The translations under genes were made by a program, and so were the position numbers. The notes under the pieces are model-generated. The model searched no databases. It worked only from the letters and a program-made list of their open reading frames with translations, and had not been told where the DNA came from. Below, piece after piece: positions 1-8,494 of a stretch of DNA of 64,000 nt; position 1 is the stretch's first letter, and every line of letters starts with the position of its first letter. This stretch comes from Microbacterium testaceum StLB037. Its GTDB lineage: Bacteria; Actinomycetota; Actinomycetes; Actinomycetales; Microbacteriaceae. The stretch spans positions 395,441 through 459,440 of the forward strand of contig NZ_VTQH01000001.1 of assembly GCF_008763945.1 (NCBI RefSeq). The letters are read 5' to 3'.

Positions 1-550
1 TGTCGGGGTGCACCGCGCGGATCGCCGCGAGCACCCGCGCGTTGCGCTCGGCGGGGAGGAACTCCTCGGTGCGGGCGTAGTCGGCGATCACCGCCTCGCG
101 GTCGACCCCCGCCGCGGCGAGCGCGATCGCGACGGTGACCCCGGTGCGGTCTTTGCCGACGGTGCAGTGCACGAGAACGGGTTGAGCACTCAGGATGCCG
201 CGGACCGCCGACACCACCCGGTCGGCGGAGTCGTCGACCAGGGCGGCGTACATGTCGTCGAGGCTCAGGTCGCGTGCGAAGAACGAGGCGACCGACCCGA
301 GGAACAGCGGCTCGTGCTGCACCTCGACCCCGGCATCGAGGCGGCTGGGCGCGTGGGCGACCTCCGACTCGTCGCGCAGATCGATCACGAGGCGGATGCC
401 GAGATCTCGCAGAGTCCGCGCGCCCTCCTCGTCGACCGCGACGAGGTTGCCGGATCTGTAGAGCACGCCCGAGCGCGTGCGACGCTCCCCCGCGGGCAGG
501 CCACCGACGTCGCGGAAGTTCACCGCGCCCGAGACGAGCGAGCCGCTCAC
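1..550 (-). CDS. Protein tyrosine/serine phosphatase, 3' end cut by window edge
   Basis: The minus-strand frame reads about 183 codons without a stop and runs off the window, so the C-terminus is missing. It carries the P-loop HCTVGKDRTG, matching the CX5R signature of the bacterial tyrosine/serine phosphatase family (Tyr_phosphatase3). Upstream are an NFRDVGGL segment and a YRSGNL segment typical of the same family. The nucleophile would be the Cys of HCTVGKDR. The GTG start at 550 overlaps the stop of the upstream AhpD-like gene as GTGA, so the two are probably translated from one mRNA. The physiological substrate cannot be read from the sequence; members act on phosphotyrosine or phosphoinositides. 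Confidence 0.85.
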   Translation of the reverse strand, partial: MSGSLVSGAVNFRDVGGLPAGERRTRSGVLYRSGNLVAVDEEGARTLRDLGIRLVIDLRDESEVAHAPSRLDAGVEVQHEPLFLGSVASFFARDLSLDDMYAALVDDSADRVVSAVRGILSAQPVLVHCTVGKDRTGVTVAIALAAAGVDREAVIADYARTEEFLPAERNARVLAAIRAVHPD

Positions 551-1098
551 GCGGTGCCATCCGCGTGCACGTGGGGCTCGCGCGGGGCCGTCGTCGCCGG
601 AGGCGCGGCATCCGGAGCGACCGTCGCGGCAGACGGGGTGCGAGGCGGCACGGGATACCGGCCCGCGATGGCGACGCGATTGAAGGCGTTGATGGCCACG
701 AGCACCCAGCTGAGGGCGACGTACTCTGCCTCGCTCAGGATGCCGCCCGCCTGGTCGTACACCTCGTCGGGAATGCCGTCCTCGTGGATGAAGGTGAACG
801 ACTCCGTGAGCTCGAGGGCGGCCCGCTCGCGGTCGTCGAACACGCCCGACTCACGCCACGTCGCGATCTGCGCGATGACGTCGGCATCGAGCCCGGCCTT
901 CGTCGCGGCATCCACGTGCACGCGCACGCAGTAGGCGCAGCCGTTGAGCTGCGAGGCGTGGATCTGCACGATCTCGCGCAGCCGCGCGTCGATACCGGCC
1001 TCGGTGGCGATACGACCCACGGTCGTCGAGAACGAGCGCAACGCGGCGTACGCCTCGGGAGCCGACTTCGACAGGTGTACACGCCGTTCTTCGCCCAT
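547..1098 (-). CDS. AhpD-like carboxymuconolactone decarboxylase family protein
   Basis: This 183-residue protein has the AhpD/CMD redox signature: Glu42, then eleven residues, then Cys54-x-x-Cys57-x3-His61 (CAYC...H). In the family this is a disulfide relay used in peroxide defence or in a gamma-carboxymuconolactone decarboxylase fold; the intact CxxC favours a peroxidase-type redox role. The Ala/Pro-rich tail after about residue 145 looks disordered. The ATG at 1098 is preceded by a -10 hexamer and six bases, so the mRNA is probably leaderless. It is the first gene of a two-gene operon with the phosphatase. Confidence 0.85.
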   Translation of the reverse strand: MGEERRVHLSKSAPEAYAALRSFSTTVGRIATEAGIDARLREIVQIHASQLNGCAYCVRVHVDAATKAGLDADVIAQIATWRESGVFDDRERAALELTESFTFIHEDGIPDEVYDQAGGILSEAEYVALSWVLVAINAFNRVAIAGRYPVPPRTPSAATVAPDAAPPATTAPREPHVHADGTA

Positions 1099-1104
1099 GC
1101 CCTC

Positions 1105-1110
1105 AGCCTA
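1105..1110 (-). promoter_or_regulatory. Leaderless promoter -10 (TAGGCT) of the AhpD-like gene
   Basis: The minus strand reads TAGGCT, six bases, then the ATG at 1098. A TANNNT hexamer at this exact distance places the transcription start on the first base of the start codon. No Shine-Dalgarno sequence is present. Confidence 0.6.
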
Positions 1111-1197
1111 CGGCGGCCCCACCGGGCGGGGAACGAACGGATGACGCCGCATGGCGCGGCGGTGGCGGCATCCCTCCCGCGGTGACAAGCTGGCCAG

Positions 1198-2106
1198 ATG
1201 CCCGAGCGCGACGAGTTCTCGTTCCTCCCCGCCCAGGCGGCCCACCTCGGCTGCGACCTGCCTGCCGTCGAACGGGTGAGTCTCACCCTCGCCGACGGCC
1301 GCACCCTCAGCGGGCTGCGCTGGGGGGACGCTCCCCCGGCGGTCACCCTCCTGCACGGTGCCGGTCTGAACGCGCACACGTGGGACACGACGCTTCTGCA
1401 CCTGGACCTTCCCGCTCTCGCCCTCGACCTGCCCGGCCACGGCGATTCCTCCTGGCGTGACGACGCGGCGTACGTCGCGCGCTTCCTGGCCCCCGACGTC
1501 GTCACCGCCCTCGAGGAGTGGACGGCGGGCCCACAGGTGCTCGTGGGGCACTCGCTCGGCGGTCTCACGGCGGCCGCCGTCGCGGCATCCCGACCCGATC
1601 TCGTCTCGCGCCTCGCGATCGTCGACATCACCCCGGGCGTCGACCCGAGCGCCGGGCCCGCGCAGATCCGCGCGTTCTTCGCCGGTCCCACCGACTGGGC
1701 CTCTCGCGAGGAGCTGGTGGAGCGCGCCCTGTCGTTCGGTCTCGGCGGGTCGCCCGAGGCGGCGGCACGCGGGGTCTTCCTCAACTCGCGGGTGCGACCC
1801 GACGGGCGGGTGGAGTGGAAGCATCACTTCGCGCACCTGGCCGCGGCCGCCGCCAACGCCGGAGCCGACCCCACCACCCCGGATGCCGTGCGAGCAGTGC
1901 TGTCGGCGACCGGCTGGGACGACCTGGCGGGGGTCGCAGCTCCCGTCACGCTCATCCGGGGCGAGCGCGGCTTCGTCACGGGAACGGATGCCGAGGAACT
2001 CGAGCGTCGCGTGGCCGGGGCCGAGGTCCGCGTGCTCTCGACCGGGCACAACGCCCAGGAGGAAGACCCCGAGGGGCTCGCCCGTCTCATCCGCGCGCTC
2101 CTCTGA
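1198..2106 (+). CDS. Alpha/beta hydrolase
   Basis: This 302-residue single-domain alpha/beta-hydrolase has an HGAGLN oxyanion-hole segment near residue 53 and the nucleophile elbow GHSLGG with Ser119. His284 in STGHN is the likely catalytic histidine, and an Asp/Glu near 254-264 the acid. The size and layout match the broad esterase/epoxide-hydrolase/lactonase group. There is no signal peptide, so it is cytoplasmic. It is divergent from the AhpD-like gene with about 100 bp between starts. A weak -10 (CAAGCT, 1186-1191) lies six bases before the ATG. The substrate is unknown. Confidence 0.85.
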   Translation: MPERDEFSFLPAQAAHLGCDLPAVERVSLTLADGRTLSGLRWGDAPPAVTLLHGAGLNAHTWDTTLLHLDLPALALDLPGHGDSSWRDDAAYVARFLAPDVVTALEEWTAGPQVLVGHSLGGLTAAAVAASRPDLVSRLAIVDITPGVDPSAGPAQIRAFFAGPTDWASREELVERALSFGLGGSPEAAARGVFLNSRVRPDGRVEWKHHFAHLAAAAANAGADPTTPDAVRAVLSATGWDDLAGVAAPVTLIRGERGFVTGTDAEELERRVAGAEVRVLSTGHNAQEEDPEGLARLIRALL

Positions 2107-2177
2107 GCGGCCCACCGCCGCCCGTCATCCTCCGTCTCTCATCGTCACAGTGGGCGTCGAGGGAATACGGGTGAAAG

Positions 2178-2183
2178 TAGGCT
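2178..2183 (+). promoter_or_regulatory. Putative -10 (TAGGCT) of the ABC importer operon
   Basis: TAGGCT lies about 65 bases before the substrate-binding-protein ATG, which would give a leader of about 60 nt. A GGAAT-N17-GTT pair (2162-2166 and 2184-2186) overlaps it and resembles the SigR promoter with a spacer one base short. Either or both could be used. Confidence 0.4.
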
Positions 2184-2249
2184 GTTTCCACCCCTGCTCG
2201 GCATCCACAGCACCTCGATGCCTCGGCCTGCGAAAGGACACACCCCGCA

Positions 2250-3761
2250 ATGCTGCGCCGCACCGCTCTCGCCACGAGCATGCTCCTGATCGGAGCCCTC
2301 CTGCTCACCTCGTGCACCGGCTCCAACACGACGCCGAACCCCACCGGAGAAGCCGACCCGAACGCCACCCTCACGGTGCGCCTGTCGCTCGAGCCGTCGA
2401 ACCTCGACATCCGCCGTACCAGCGGCGCCTCGCTCGAGCAGGCGCTCATCGACAACGTGTACCAGGGCCTGGTGACCCGCAACGGCGACGACTCCAACGC
2501 GATCGTGCCCGCCCTCGCCTCCGCCTGGACGGTGTCGTCCGACGGTCTCACCTACACCTTCACCCTCCGGGACGGCGTGACCTTCCACGACGGCAGCGCG
2601 CTCACCGCCGACGACGTGGTCACCTCGCTCCAGACGGCGAAGGACGACCCCACGATCGCCAACAGCGCCGACCTGGCCGGCGTGGCGTCCATCGCCTCCC
2701 CCGGTGCGTCGACCGTGGTCGTGACCCTCGCGCAGCCCGACATCAACTTCCTGTTCGCGATGACCGGCCGCGCGGGCCTCATCTTCAAGAGCGGGGACAC
2801 CACCAACTTCCAGACCGCCGCCAACGGCACCGGCCCCTTCCGGGTCGAGAGCCGCAACGCCGGGCAGAGCCTGACCCTCTCGCGGTACGACGGGTACTGG
2901 GGCGAGAAGGCGGGTGTCGCAGAGGTCGTGCTCGACTACATCCCCGACCAGAGCGCCGCCGCGAACGCGGCCGTCGCGGGCGACGTCAACGTCGCGCTCG
3001 AGATCGACCCCGAGCTGCGCGGTCAGATCGAGGGCACGAACAACTTCACGATCGAATCGGGCCTCACCACCGACAAGGGCACGCTCGCCTTCAACAACCA
3101 GCGCGCCCCCCTGAACGACCAGCGCGTGCGCGAGGCGCTGCGCCTCGCGATCGATCACAAGGCCCTCATCGAGACGCTCGGCTCGGGCAGCGAACTGTAC
3201 GGACCCATCGCCCCGCTCGATCCCGGATACGAGGACCTCTCCGGCAGCATCTCGTACAACCCCGACCGCGCCCGCGAGCTGCTCGCTCAGGCCGGGGCCG
3301 AGAACCTGAACCTCACGCTGACCATCCCCAACGTCTACCCGACGACGATCCCCACCTTCCTGGTGTCGTCGTTCGCCGACGTGGGCGTGACCCTCAAGGT
3401 GAACTCGGTCGACTTCAGCGCGTGGCTGCAGGACGTCTACACCAACCACGATTACGACCTGAGCTTCGTGCGCCACGTCGAGGCCCGCGACTTCGGCAAC
3501 TGGGCGAACCCCTCGTACTACTTCGGTTACGACAACGCCGAGGTGCAGGGCTTGTACGCGCAGGCGCTCGCGACCACCGACCAGCAGCAGTCCTCCGACC
3601 TGCTCGCCGAGGCCGCCCGCATCGTCAGCGACGAGGACGCCGCCGACTGGCTGTTCCTGTCCACGCCGCTGACCGCGGTGGGCACGAACGTGGCGAACTT
3701 CCCGAAGAACTCCCTCAACGTACGCCTGCCCCTGGCGGGCGTGACGGTCGCGGCGGAGTGA
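2250..3761 (+). CDS. ABC transporter substrate-binding lipoprotein (family 5, peptide type)
   Basis: This 503-residue protein is the extracellular receptor of a peptide/opine/nickel-type importer (SBP_bac_5). A lipoprotein signal runs to the lipobox LLTSC with lipidated Cys22, anchoring it to the outer face of the membrane. The body shows family features: a segment around SLEPSNLDIRR, a GLTYTFTLRDGVTFHDG motif near residue 95, and VREALRLAIDHKAL near residue 292. It opens a five-gene operon with two permeases and two ATPases. The ligand is most likely a short peptide or similar solute, but ligand specificity cannot be read from the sequence. Confidence 0.93.
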   Translation: MLRRTALATSMLLIGALLLTSCTGSNTTPNPTGEADPNATLTVRLSLEPSNLDIRRTSGASLEQALIDNVYQGLVTRNGDDSNAIVPALASAWTVSSDGLTYTFTLRDGVTFHDGSALTADDVVTSLQTAKDDPTIANSADLAGVASIASPGASTVVVTLAQPDINFLFAMTGRAGLIFKSGDTTNFQTAANGTGPFRVESRNAGQSLTLSRYDGYWGEKAGVAEVVLDYIPDQSAAANAAVAGDVNVALEIDPELRGQIEGTNNFTIESGLTTDKGTLAFNNQRAPLNDQRVREALRLAIDHKALIETLGSGSELYGPIAPLDPGYEDLSGSISYNPDRARELLAQAGAENLNLTLTIPNVYPTTIPTFLVSSFADVGVTLKVNSVDFSAWLQDVYTNHDYDLSFVRHVEARDFGNWANPSYYFGYDNAEVQGLYAQALATTDQQQSSDLLAEAARIVSDEDAADWLFLSTPLTAVGTNVANFPKNSLNVRLPLAGVTVAAE

Positions 3762-4708
3762 TCCGCTACACGCTGACACGGCTGGGCCTGCTCGTGCTGG
3801 GCCTGGCCGTGGCCAGCGTGCTGATCTTCGTCTCGCTGCGGGTACTCCCGGGCGACGTCGCGCAGCTCATCGCCGGATCCGAGGCGACCCCCGAACAGGT
3901 GGCCGCCCTGCGCTCGAGCCTGGGGCTCGAGACCCCACTCTCCACGCAGTACTTCGACTGGGTCGGGGGGCTCGTGCGCGGCGATCTCGGCACCTCCCTC
4001 ATCACGGGCACCTCCGTCGCCGTGGAGCTCGCGGATAAGGCCCGCGTCACCGTCCCCCTCGCGGCGATGTCGCTCGCGGTGGCGCTGGTCGTCGGCATCC
4101 CGTTCGGAGTCCTCTCCGCCCTCGGACGCCGGCGCGCGGCCGGAACGGCGCTCAGCGTCGGCGCTCAGGCCCTCGCGGCGGTCCCCGTGGTCTGGGCGGG
4201 AATGATGCTCGTGGTCGTCTTCGCCGTGTGGCTGGGGTGGTTGCCGCCGCAGGGCTTCCCCCGCGCGGGATGGAACGACCCCGCCGCGGCGCTGCGCGCC
4301 CTGGTGCTCCCCGCCCTCACCATCGGGGTGGTCGAGGGGGCGATGCTGCTGCGTTTCGTGCGGAGCGCGACCCTGCAGGCGCTCGGTCAGGACTACGTGC
4401 GCACGGCCGCGGCCAAGGGCCTCACGCGCACGCGCGCCCTGCTCAGCCACGGGCTGCCCAACGTCGGTCTCTCGGTCATCACGGTGCTCGGCCTGCAGAT
4501 CGCCGGGATCATCGTGGGAGCCGTCGTGATCGAGCAGCTGTTCACCCTTCCGGGCGTCGGGCGCATGCTGGTCACCGACGTCGCCTCGCGCGATCTCCCG
4601 AAGGTCCAGGGCGAGCTGCTCGCCCTGACCGGCTTCGTCCTGCTGGTGGGCTTCGTCGTCGATCTCGCGCACCGGCTCATCGATCCGCGCCAGAGGGAGG
4701 CATCATGA
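3758..4708 (+). CDS. ABC transporter permease, DppB-like
   Basis: The 316-residue membrane protein begins at a GTG overlapping the previous stop (GTGA), so translation is coupled to the binding protein. It has a first membrane helix right after VIRYTLTRLG, the N-terminal signature typical of DppB/OppB subunits, and further hydrophobic segments to the C-terminus. The cytoplasmic EAA-type coupling loop is visible as AAAKGLTRTRALLSHGLPN, which contacts the ATPase. The C-terminal block with EQLFTLPGVG is characteristic of the DppB family. It forms the translocation channel together with the next gene product. Confidence 0.93.
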   Translation: MIRYTLTRLGLLVLGLAVASVLIFVSLRVLPGDVAQLIAGSEATPEQVAALRSSLGLETPLSTQYFDWVGGLVRGDLGTSLITGTSVAVELADKARVTVPLAAMSLAVALVVGIPFGVLSALGRRRAAGTALSVGAQALAAVPVVWAGMMLVVVFAVWLGWLPPQGFPRAGWNDPAAALRALVLPALTIGVVEGAMLLRFVRSATLQALGQDYVRTAAAKGLTRTRALLSHGLPNVGLSVITVLGLQIAGIIVGAVVIEQLFTLPGVGRMLVTDVASRDLPKVQGELLALTGFVLLVGFVVDLAHRLIDPRQREAS

Positions 4709-5574
4709 CCACCCTGCGGCGTCTGTGGAATCTCGGCACCGGGCGGTTCGGCATCCTGATCGTCGTCCTCCTGCTCCTCACCGCGGTCGTCTCGCTCGTG
4801 TGGACGCCCGTCGACCCGGGCGCCGTCGACGCCCGCGCGCGCTGGAGCGAACCCTCGTGGCCGCACGTGCTCGGCACCGACAACAGCGGCCGCGACATCG
4901 CGAGCCTGCTGATGGCCGGGGCGCGCACCACCGTCGTCGTCGCGGTCGGCGCAGGGATCGTCGCCTCGGTGCTGGGCATCGCCCTCGCGGCCCTCGGATC
5001 GCTCACCGCCCGGTGGATCCGCGAGAGCGTCGCGGTGCTCGTCGACATCCTCATCGCGTTCCCGGTCCTCATCATCGCCATGATGATCTCGGCCGTGTGG
5101 GGTGGCTCCCTCGCTGTCGTGATCTGTTCGGTGGGCATCGGGTTCGGAGTCAACGTGGCGCGTGTGACACGGCCCGAGCTGCGGCGCGTGCTGCACAGCG
5201 ATTTCGTGCTCGCGGGTCGGGCGAGCGGCCTGTCGACGTGGCAGAACCTCACCCGGCATCTCCTGCCCAATGTCGCCCCGGTGTTCATCGTGCAGCTGTC
5301 GTGGGGCATGGCCGTGGCGGTGCTCGCCGAGGCGGGGCTGTCGTACCTCGGCTTCGGCGCTCCCGTGACGCAGCCCTCGTGGGGCGTGCTCCTCAGCGAT
5401 CTGCAGGCGTACATCGCCGTGCACCCCCTCACCGTGGTCTGGCCGGGCCTGGCGATCACGCTGACCGTGCTGGGTCTGAACCTGCTCGGCGATGCGCTGC
5501 GCGAAGCCGCCGACCCCACCCTCGGCGAGCGCACTCCCGCGGTGAGGACGCACGTTCCGGGGGTGGTCGCGTGA
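4705..5574 (+). CDS. ABC transporter permease, DppC-like
   Basis: This 289-residue second permease starts at an ATG overlapping the DppB-like stop (ATGA), with GAGGGAGG at 4693-4700 as ribosome binding site. An N-terminal helix is followed by the DppC signature HVLGTDNSGRD, then by five more hydrophobic segments and the EAA-like loop AGRASGLSTWQNLTRHLLPN. The C-terminal SYLGFGAPVTQPSWG block is typical of OppC/DppC. It pairs with the upstream permease in the membrane. Confidence 0.93.
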   Translation: MTTLRRLWNLGTGRFGILIVVLLLLTAVVSLVWTPVDPGAVDARARWSEPSWPHVLGTDNSGRDIASLLMAGARTTVVVAVGAGIVASVLGIALAALGSLTARWIRESVAVLVDILIAFPVLIIAMMISAVWGGSLAVVICSVGIGFGVNVARVTRPELRRVLHSDFVLAGRASGLSTWQNLTRHLLPNVAPVFIVQLSWGMAVAVLAEAGLSYLGFGAPVTQPSWGVLLSDLQAYIAVHPLTVVWPGLAITLTVLGLNLLGDALREAADPTLGERTPAVRTHVPGVVA

Positions 5575-6434
5575 GCCTCGTCGTGACAGACCTGCGGATC
5601 GAGATCGGCGGACGCCCCGTCGTCGACGGCGTGTCGTTCGAGGTGCCGGACGGAGCCCGGGTGGGCCTGATCGGCGAGTCGGGGTCGGGCAAGTCGCTGA
5701 CCGCGCTGGCGATCCTCGGGCTCCTGCCCGACGGGGCGCGCGCCTCGGGCAGCATCACGTGGAACGGTCGCGAGATCCTCGGGCTCCCCGATCGCGAGCT
5801 CGCACGACTGCGCGGCGATGACATCGGCATCGTCTTCCAAGAGCCCCGGACCGCGCTGAATCCCATCCGCACGGTGGGTCGGCAGATCGGCGAGTCGGTG
5901 CGCATCCACGAGGGCGTCTCCCGCCGCGAGGCGCTCCGCCGCGCCGTCGCCGAGGCCGAGCGCGTGGCGCTCCCCGACCCCGAGCGGATCGTCTCGCGCT
6001 ACCCGCATCAACTCTCCGGCGGGCAGCGTCAGCGCGTCGCGATCGCGATGGCGCTGGCCTGCCGCCCGCGCCTTCTCATCGCCGACGAGCCGACCACGGC
6101 CCTCGACGTCACCATCCAGGCGGGGATCCTCTCCCTGCTGCGATCCCTCGTCCAGGATGCCGGCATGTCCCTCGTCTTAATCACGCACGACCTCGCGGTG
6201 CTCGCTCAAGTCGCCACGCACGCCGTCGTCCTTGAGGACGGACGGGTGGTCGAGCACGGCGCGGTCGCCGACCTGCTCACGGCGCCGTCCTCGCCCGTCA
6301 CGCGGGCGCTGCTGCGGGATGCGACCGCGACGCTCTGGCATCCGGAGCTCCCCGCTCGGGGGCTCGGAGCCGACGGGGCCGCCTCCGCCGAGTCCGCCTC
6401 CGACTTCGACACCGAGGCCGAGGAGACCCCGTGA
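5571..6434 (+). CDS. ABC transporter ATP-binding protein, OppD/DppD-like
   Basis: The 287-residue ATPase starts at a GTG overlapping the upstream stop. Walker A is GESGSGKS (residues 35-42), the Q-loop is in FQEPRTALNPI, the signature is LSGGQRQR, and Walker B is LLIADEPTTALD followed by an H-loop ITHDL. The C-terminal oligopeptide-transporter extension common in OppD/DppD is short here and ends in an acidic Ala/Ser-rich tail. It powers uptake as a heterodimer with the next gene product. Confidence 0.92.
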   Translation: MSLVVTDLRIEIGGRPVVDGVSFEVPDGARVGLIGESGSGKSLTALAILGLLPDGARASGSITWNGREILGLPDRELARLRGDDIGIVFQEPRTALNPIRTVGRQIGESVRIHEGVSRREALRRAVAEAERVALPDPERIVSRYPHQLSGGQRQRVAIAMALACRPRLLIADEPTTALDVTIQAGILSLLRSLVQDAGMSLVLITHDLAVLAQVATHAVVLEDGRVVEHGAVADLLTAPSSPVTRALLRDATATLWHPELPARGLGADGAASAESASDFDTEAEETP

Positions 6435-7222
6435 CCGAGACGCTCCTGCGCACGCGCGGACTCTCGCGCACCTACCCCGCCCCGCGCACCCGGGGTTTCG
6501 GCCGGGCCGAGCAGACCGTGGGCCTCGCCGACGTCGACCTCTCGGTGCTCGCGGGCAGCGCGGTGGGCATCATCGGCGAGTCCGGCTCGGGCAAGTCGAC
6601 CCTCGTGCGCCTGCTGCTGGGCCTCGACGTGCCGAGCGCAGGAACGGTCGAGGTCGATGGGCGCGCCGTCGACGCCCGCGGCTCGGCGCGGTCGCTGCAC
6701 TGGCTGCGCCGGGCGACCGGCATCGTGTTCCAGGACCCGTACGCCTCGCTCGACCCCCGCATGAACATCGGACGCATCGTCGGCGAACCGTTGTGGGCCC
6801 TGGGGATCGAGGGCGACCGCCGCGCGCGCGTGCGCGAGGTCCTCGAGCAGGTCGGTCTCGAGGCCGAGATGGCGGAGCGCTTCCCGCACGAATTCTCGGG
6901 GGGTCAGCGTCAACGCATCGCACTGGCACGCGCGATCGTGCATCGCCCGCGCATCCTCGTCGGCGACGAACCGCTGTCGGCCCTCGATGTGACGGTGCGC
7001 GCGCAGATCCTGCGTCTCATCGCGCGCCTGCGGGCCGAGGACGACCTCACGCTCGTGCTCGTCTCGCATGACATCGGCGTGGTCCAGAACGTGTGCGATC
7101 AGGTCGTGGTCATGAAGGACGGCCGGGTCGTCGAGCAGGGCCCGACCGAGAAGGTCCTGCTGCAGCCGCAGGCGGCGTACACGCGGCAGCTGTTGGCATC
7201 CATCCCGACCCTGCCCGCCTGA
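6431..7222 (+). CDS. ABC transporter ATP-binding protein, OppF/DppF-like
   Basis: The second ATPase has 263 residues and starts at a GTG inside the previous stop (GTGA). Walker A GESGSGKST covers residues 49-57, the Q-loop is in FQDPYASLDPRMN (typical of OppF/DppF), the signature is FSGGQRQR, and Walker B is ILVGDEPLSALD. It lacks most of the usual C-terminal extension. It is the last gene of the operon; the following intergenic region holds a repeat cassette rather than another transporter gene. Confidence 0.92.
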   Translation: MTETLLRTRGLSRTYPAPRTRGFGRAEQTVGLADVDLSVLAGSAVGIIGESGSGKSTLVRLLLGLDVPSAGTVEVDGRAVDARGSARSLHWLRRATGIVFQDPYASLDPRMNIGRIVGEPLWALGIEGDRRARVREVLEQVGLEAEMAERFPHEFSGGQRQRIALARAIVHRPRILVGDEPLSALDVTVRAQILRLIARLRAEDDLTLVLVSHDIGVVQNVCDQVVVMKDGRVVEQGPTEKVLLQPQAAYTRQLLASIPTLPA

Positions 7223-7267
7223 GGCGCGGGTGCGGCGCGCGCGCCCGCCCGCGCGCCCGCGTGTCGC

Positions 7268-7341
7268 GAGAACAGGACGACGTCACCGGAACAGGCCGTT
7301 CTCGCCCGGATCCCCCTGTTCTCATCTCCTCCCCTGTTCTC
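7268..7341. repeat. Intergenic cassette of GTTCTC words in both orientations
   Basis: Within the 213-bp gap after the ABC operon, CCTGTTCTC occurs at 7315-7323 and 7333-7341 and in inverse (GAGAACAGG) at 7268-7276. Partial copies are GGAACAGG (7288-7295) and CGTTCTC (7297-7303). Inverted pairs could fold and act as a terminator, but there is no U-tract. No gene is seen in this gap. Confidence 0.6.
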
Positions 7342-7423
7342 ACGCCGGATGCCGAGACCCCGGCGCTTCGGACGCGCCGCGCACGCGCCGATCAAGGGCT
7401 GCCGCGATGTCGGAGGTCGGCGC

Positions 7424-7429
7424 TAGCCT
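7424..7429 (+). promoter_or_regulatory. Leaderless promoter -10 (TAGCCT) of the M4 protease
   Basis: TAGCCT, six bases, then the ATG at 7436. No ribosome binding site is evident, consistent with a leaderless mRNA. Confidence 0.55.
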
Positions 7430-7435
7430 CGGCGC

Positions 7436-8494
7436 ATGACCCCCGGCATCGTTCCCCCGTTCCTGCTCGACCGACTCGCCTCCACCGACGACCCGCGCCT
7501 GGCCCGGGCCGCCGCTGCCGCGCGCAAGACCCTCGCCGCCCCGCGGCCTCCACGCCCCACACGCACGCGGCTGCGTTTGTCCATCGACGGCGACACCCTC
7601 GTCGCCGAGACGGGTCCCGCCCCCGACCGCATCATCTCGGATGCCGCGAACACCGAGAACCTCCCGGGTCGGCGCGTCCGCAGCGAAGACGACGGACCGA
7701 GCGGCGACGCGGCCGTCGACGAAGCCTACGACGGGCTGGGTGAGACGTACGACTTCTTCTGGGACGCCTTCGCGCGCGACGGAATCGACGGCGCGGGCGG
7801 CTCGCTGCTGGCGACCGTGCACTACGGCGACGACTACGACAACGCGTTCTGGAACGGCGAGCGCATGGTGTTCGGCGACGGCGACGGCGACGTGTTCGTC
7901 GGCTTCACCCGCTCGCTGAGCGTCATCGCGCACGAGCTGGGCCACGGGGTGACCGAGGCCGCCGGGGGGCTGGAGTACCAGGGGCAGTCCGGGGCGCTGA
8001 ACGAGTCACTCTCCGACGTGTTCGGAGCGCTCGCCGAGCAGCACCACCTCGGCCAGAGCGCCGACCAGGCCACCTGGCTGATCGGCGCGGGCATCTTCGC
8101 CGAGGCCGTGCAAGGAGAGGCGTTGCGCTCGATGAAGGCCCCGGGCACCGCGTACGACGACGACGTCCTCGGAAAAGACCCGCAGCCCGGGCACATGCGC
8201 GACTACGTCGAGACCACCGACGACAACGGCGGGGTGCACATCAACTCCGGCATCCCCAACCGGGCCTTCTACCTCGCCGCCACCGCCCTCGGCGGGTTCG
8301 CGTGGGAGCGCGCGGGGCTCATCTGGTACCGCACGATCACCGCGGGCACCCTGTCGACCACGGCCGACTTCTCGGCCTTCGCCACCGCGACCCTGCGATC
8401 GGCGGCCAGCGAGTACGGTGAGGAGTCGGAGGAGGTCGCCGCCGTCCGCGCCGCATGGGCCGGGGTCGGCGTCGAGGAGGATGCCCGAGCCTGA
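7436..8494 (+). CDS. Protealysin-like M4 zinc metalloprotease
   Basis: This 352-residue protein belongs to the thermolysin family (M4). HELGH at residues 166-170 supplies two zinc ligands and the catalytic Glu167; Glu190 in GALNESLSD is the third ligand. His268 in GGVHINSGIPN is the transition-state histidine. There is no signal peptide and only a short propeptide of about 50 residues starting GIVPPFLLDRL, which matches the PPxL-type pro-region of protealysins rather than the long thermolysin pro-region. Such enzymes lack a classical export signal. The next gene, overlapping by 14 bp, encodes an emfourin-like inhibitor, the usual partner. Confidence 0.92.
   Translation: MTPGIVPPFLLDRLASTDDPRLARAAAAARKTLAAPRPPRPTRTRLRLSIDGDTLVAETGPAPDRIISDAANTENLPGRRVRSEDDGPSGDAAVDEAYDGLGETYDFFWDAFARDGIDGAGGSLLATVHYGDDYDNAFWNGERMVFGDGDGDVFVGFTRSLSVIAHELGHGVTEAAGGLEYQGQSGALNESLSDVFGALAEQHHLGQSADQATWLIGAGIFAEAVQGEALRSMKAPGTAYDDDVLGKDPQPGHMRDYVETTDDNGGVHINSGIPNRAFYLAATALGGFAWERAGLIWYRTITAGTLSTTADFSAFATATLRSAASEYGEESEEVAAVRAAWAGVGVEEDARA

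Noticed and set aside
1457..4708. A 1,083-codon frame that ends in the DppB-like permease
   Set aside because: Only the last 316 codons are real. The earlier part is an out-of-frame reading of the hydrolase and binding-protein genes.
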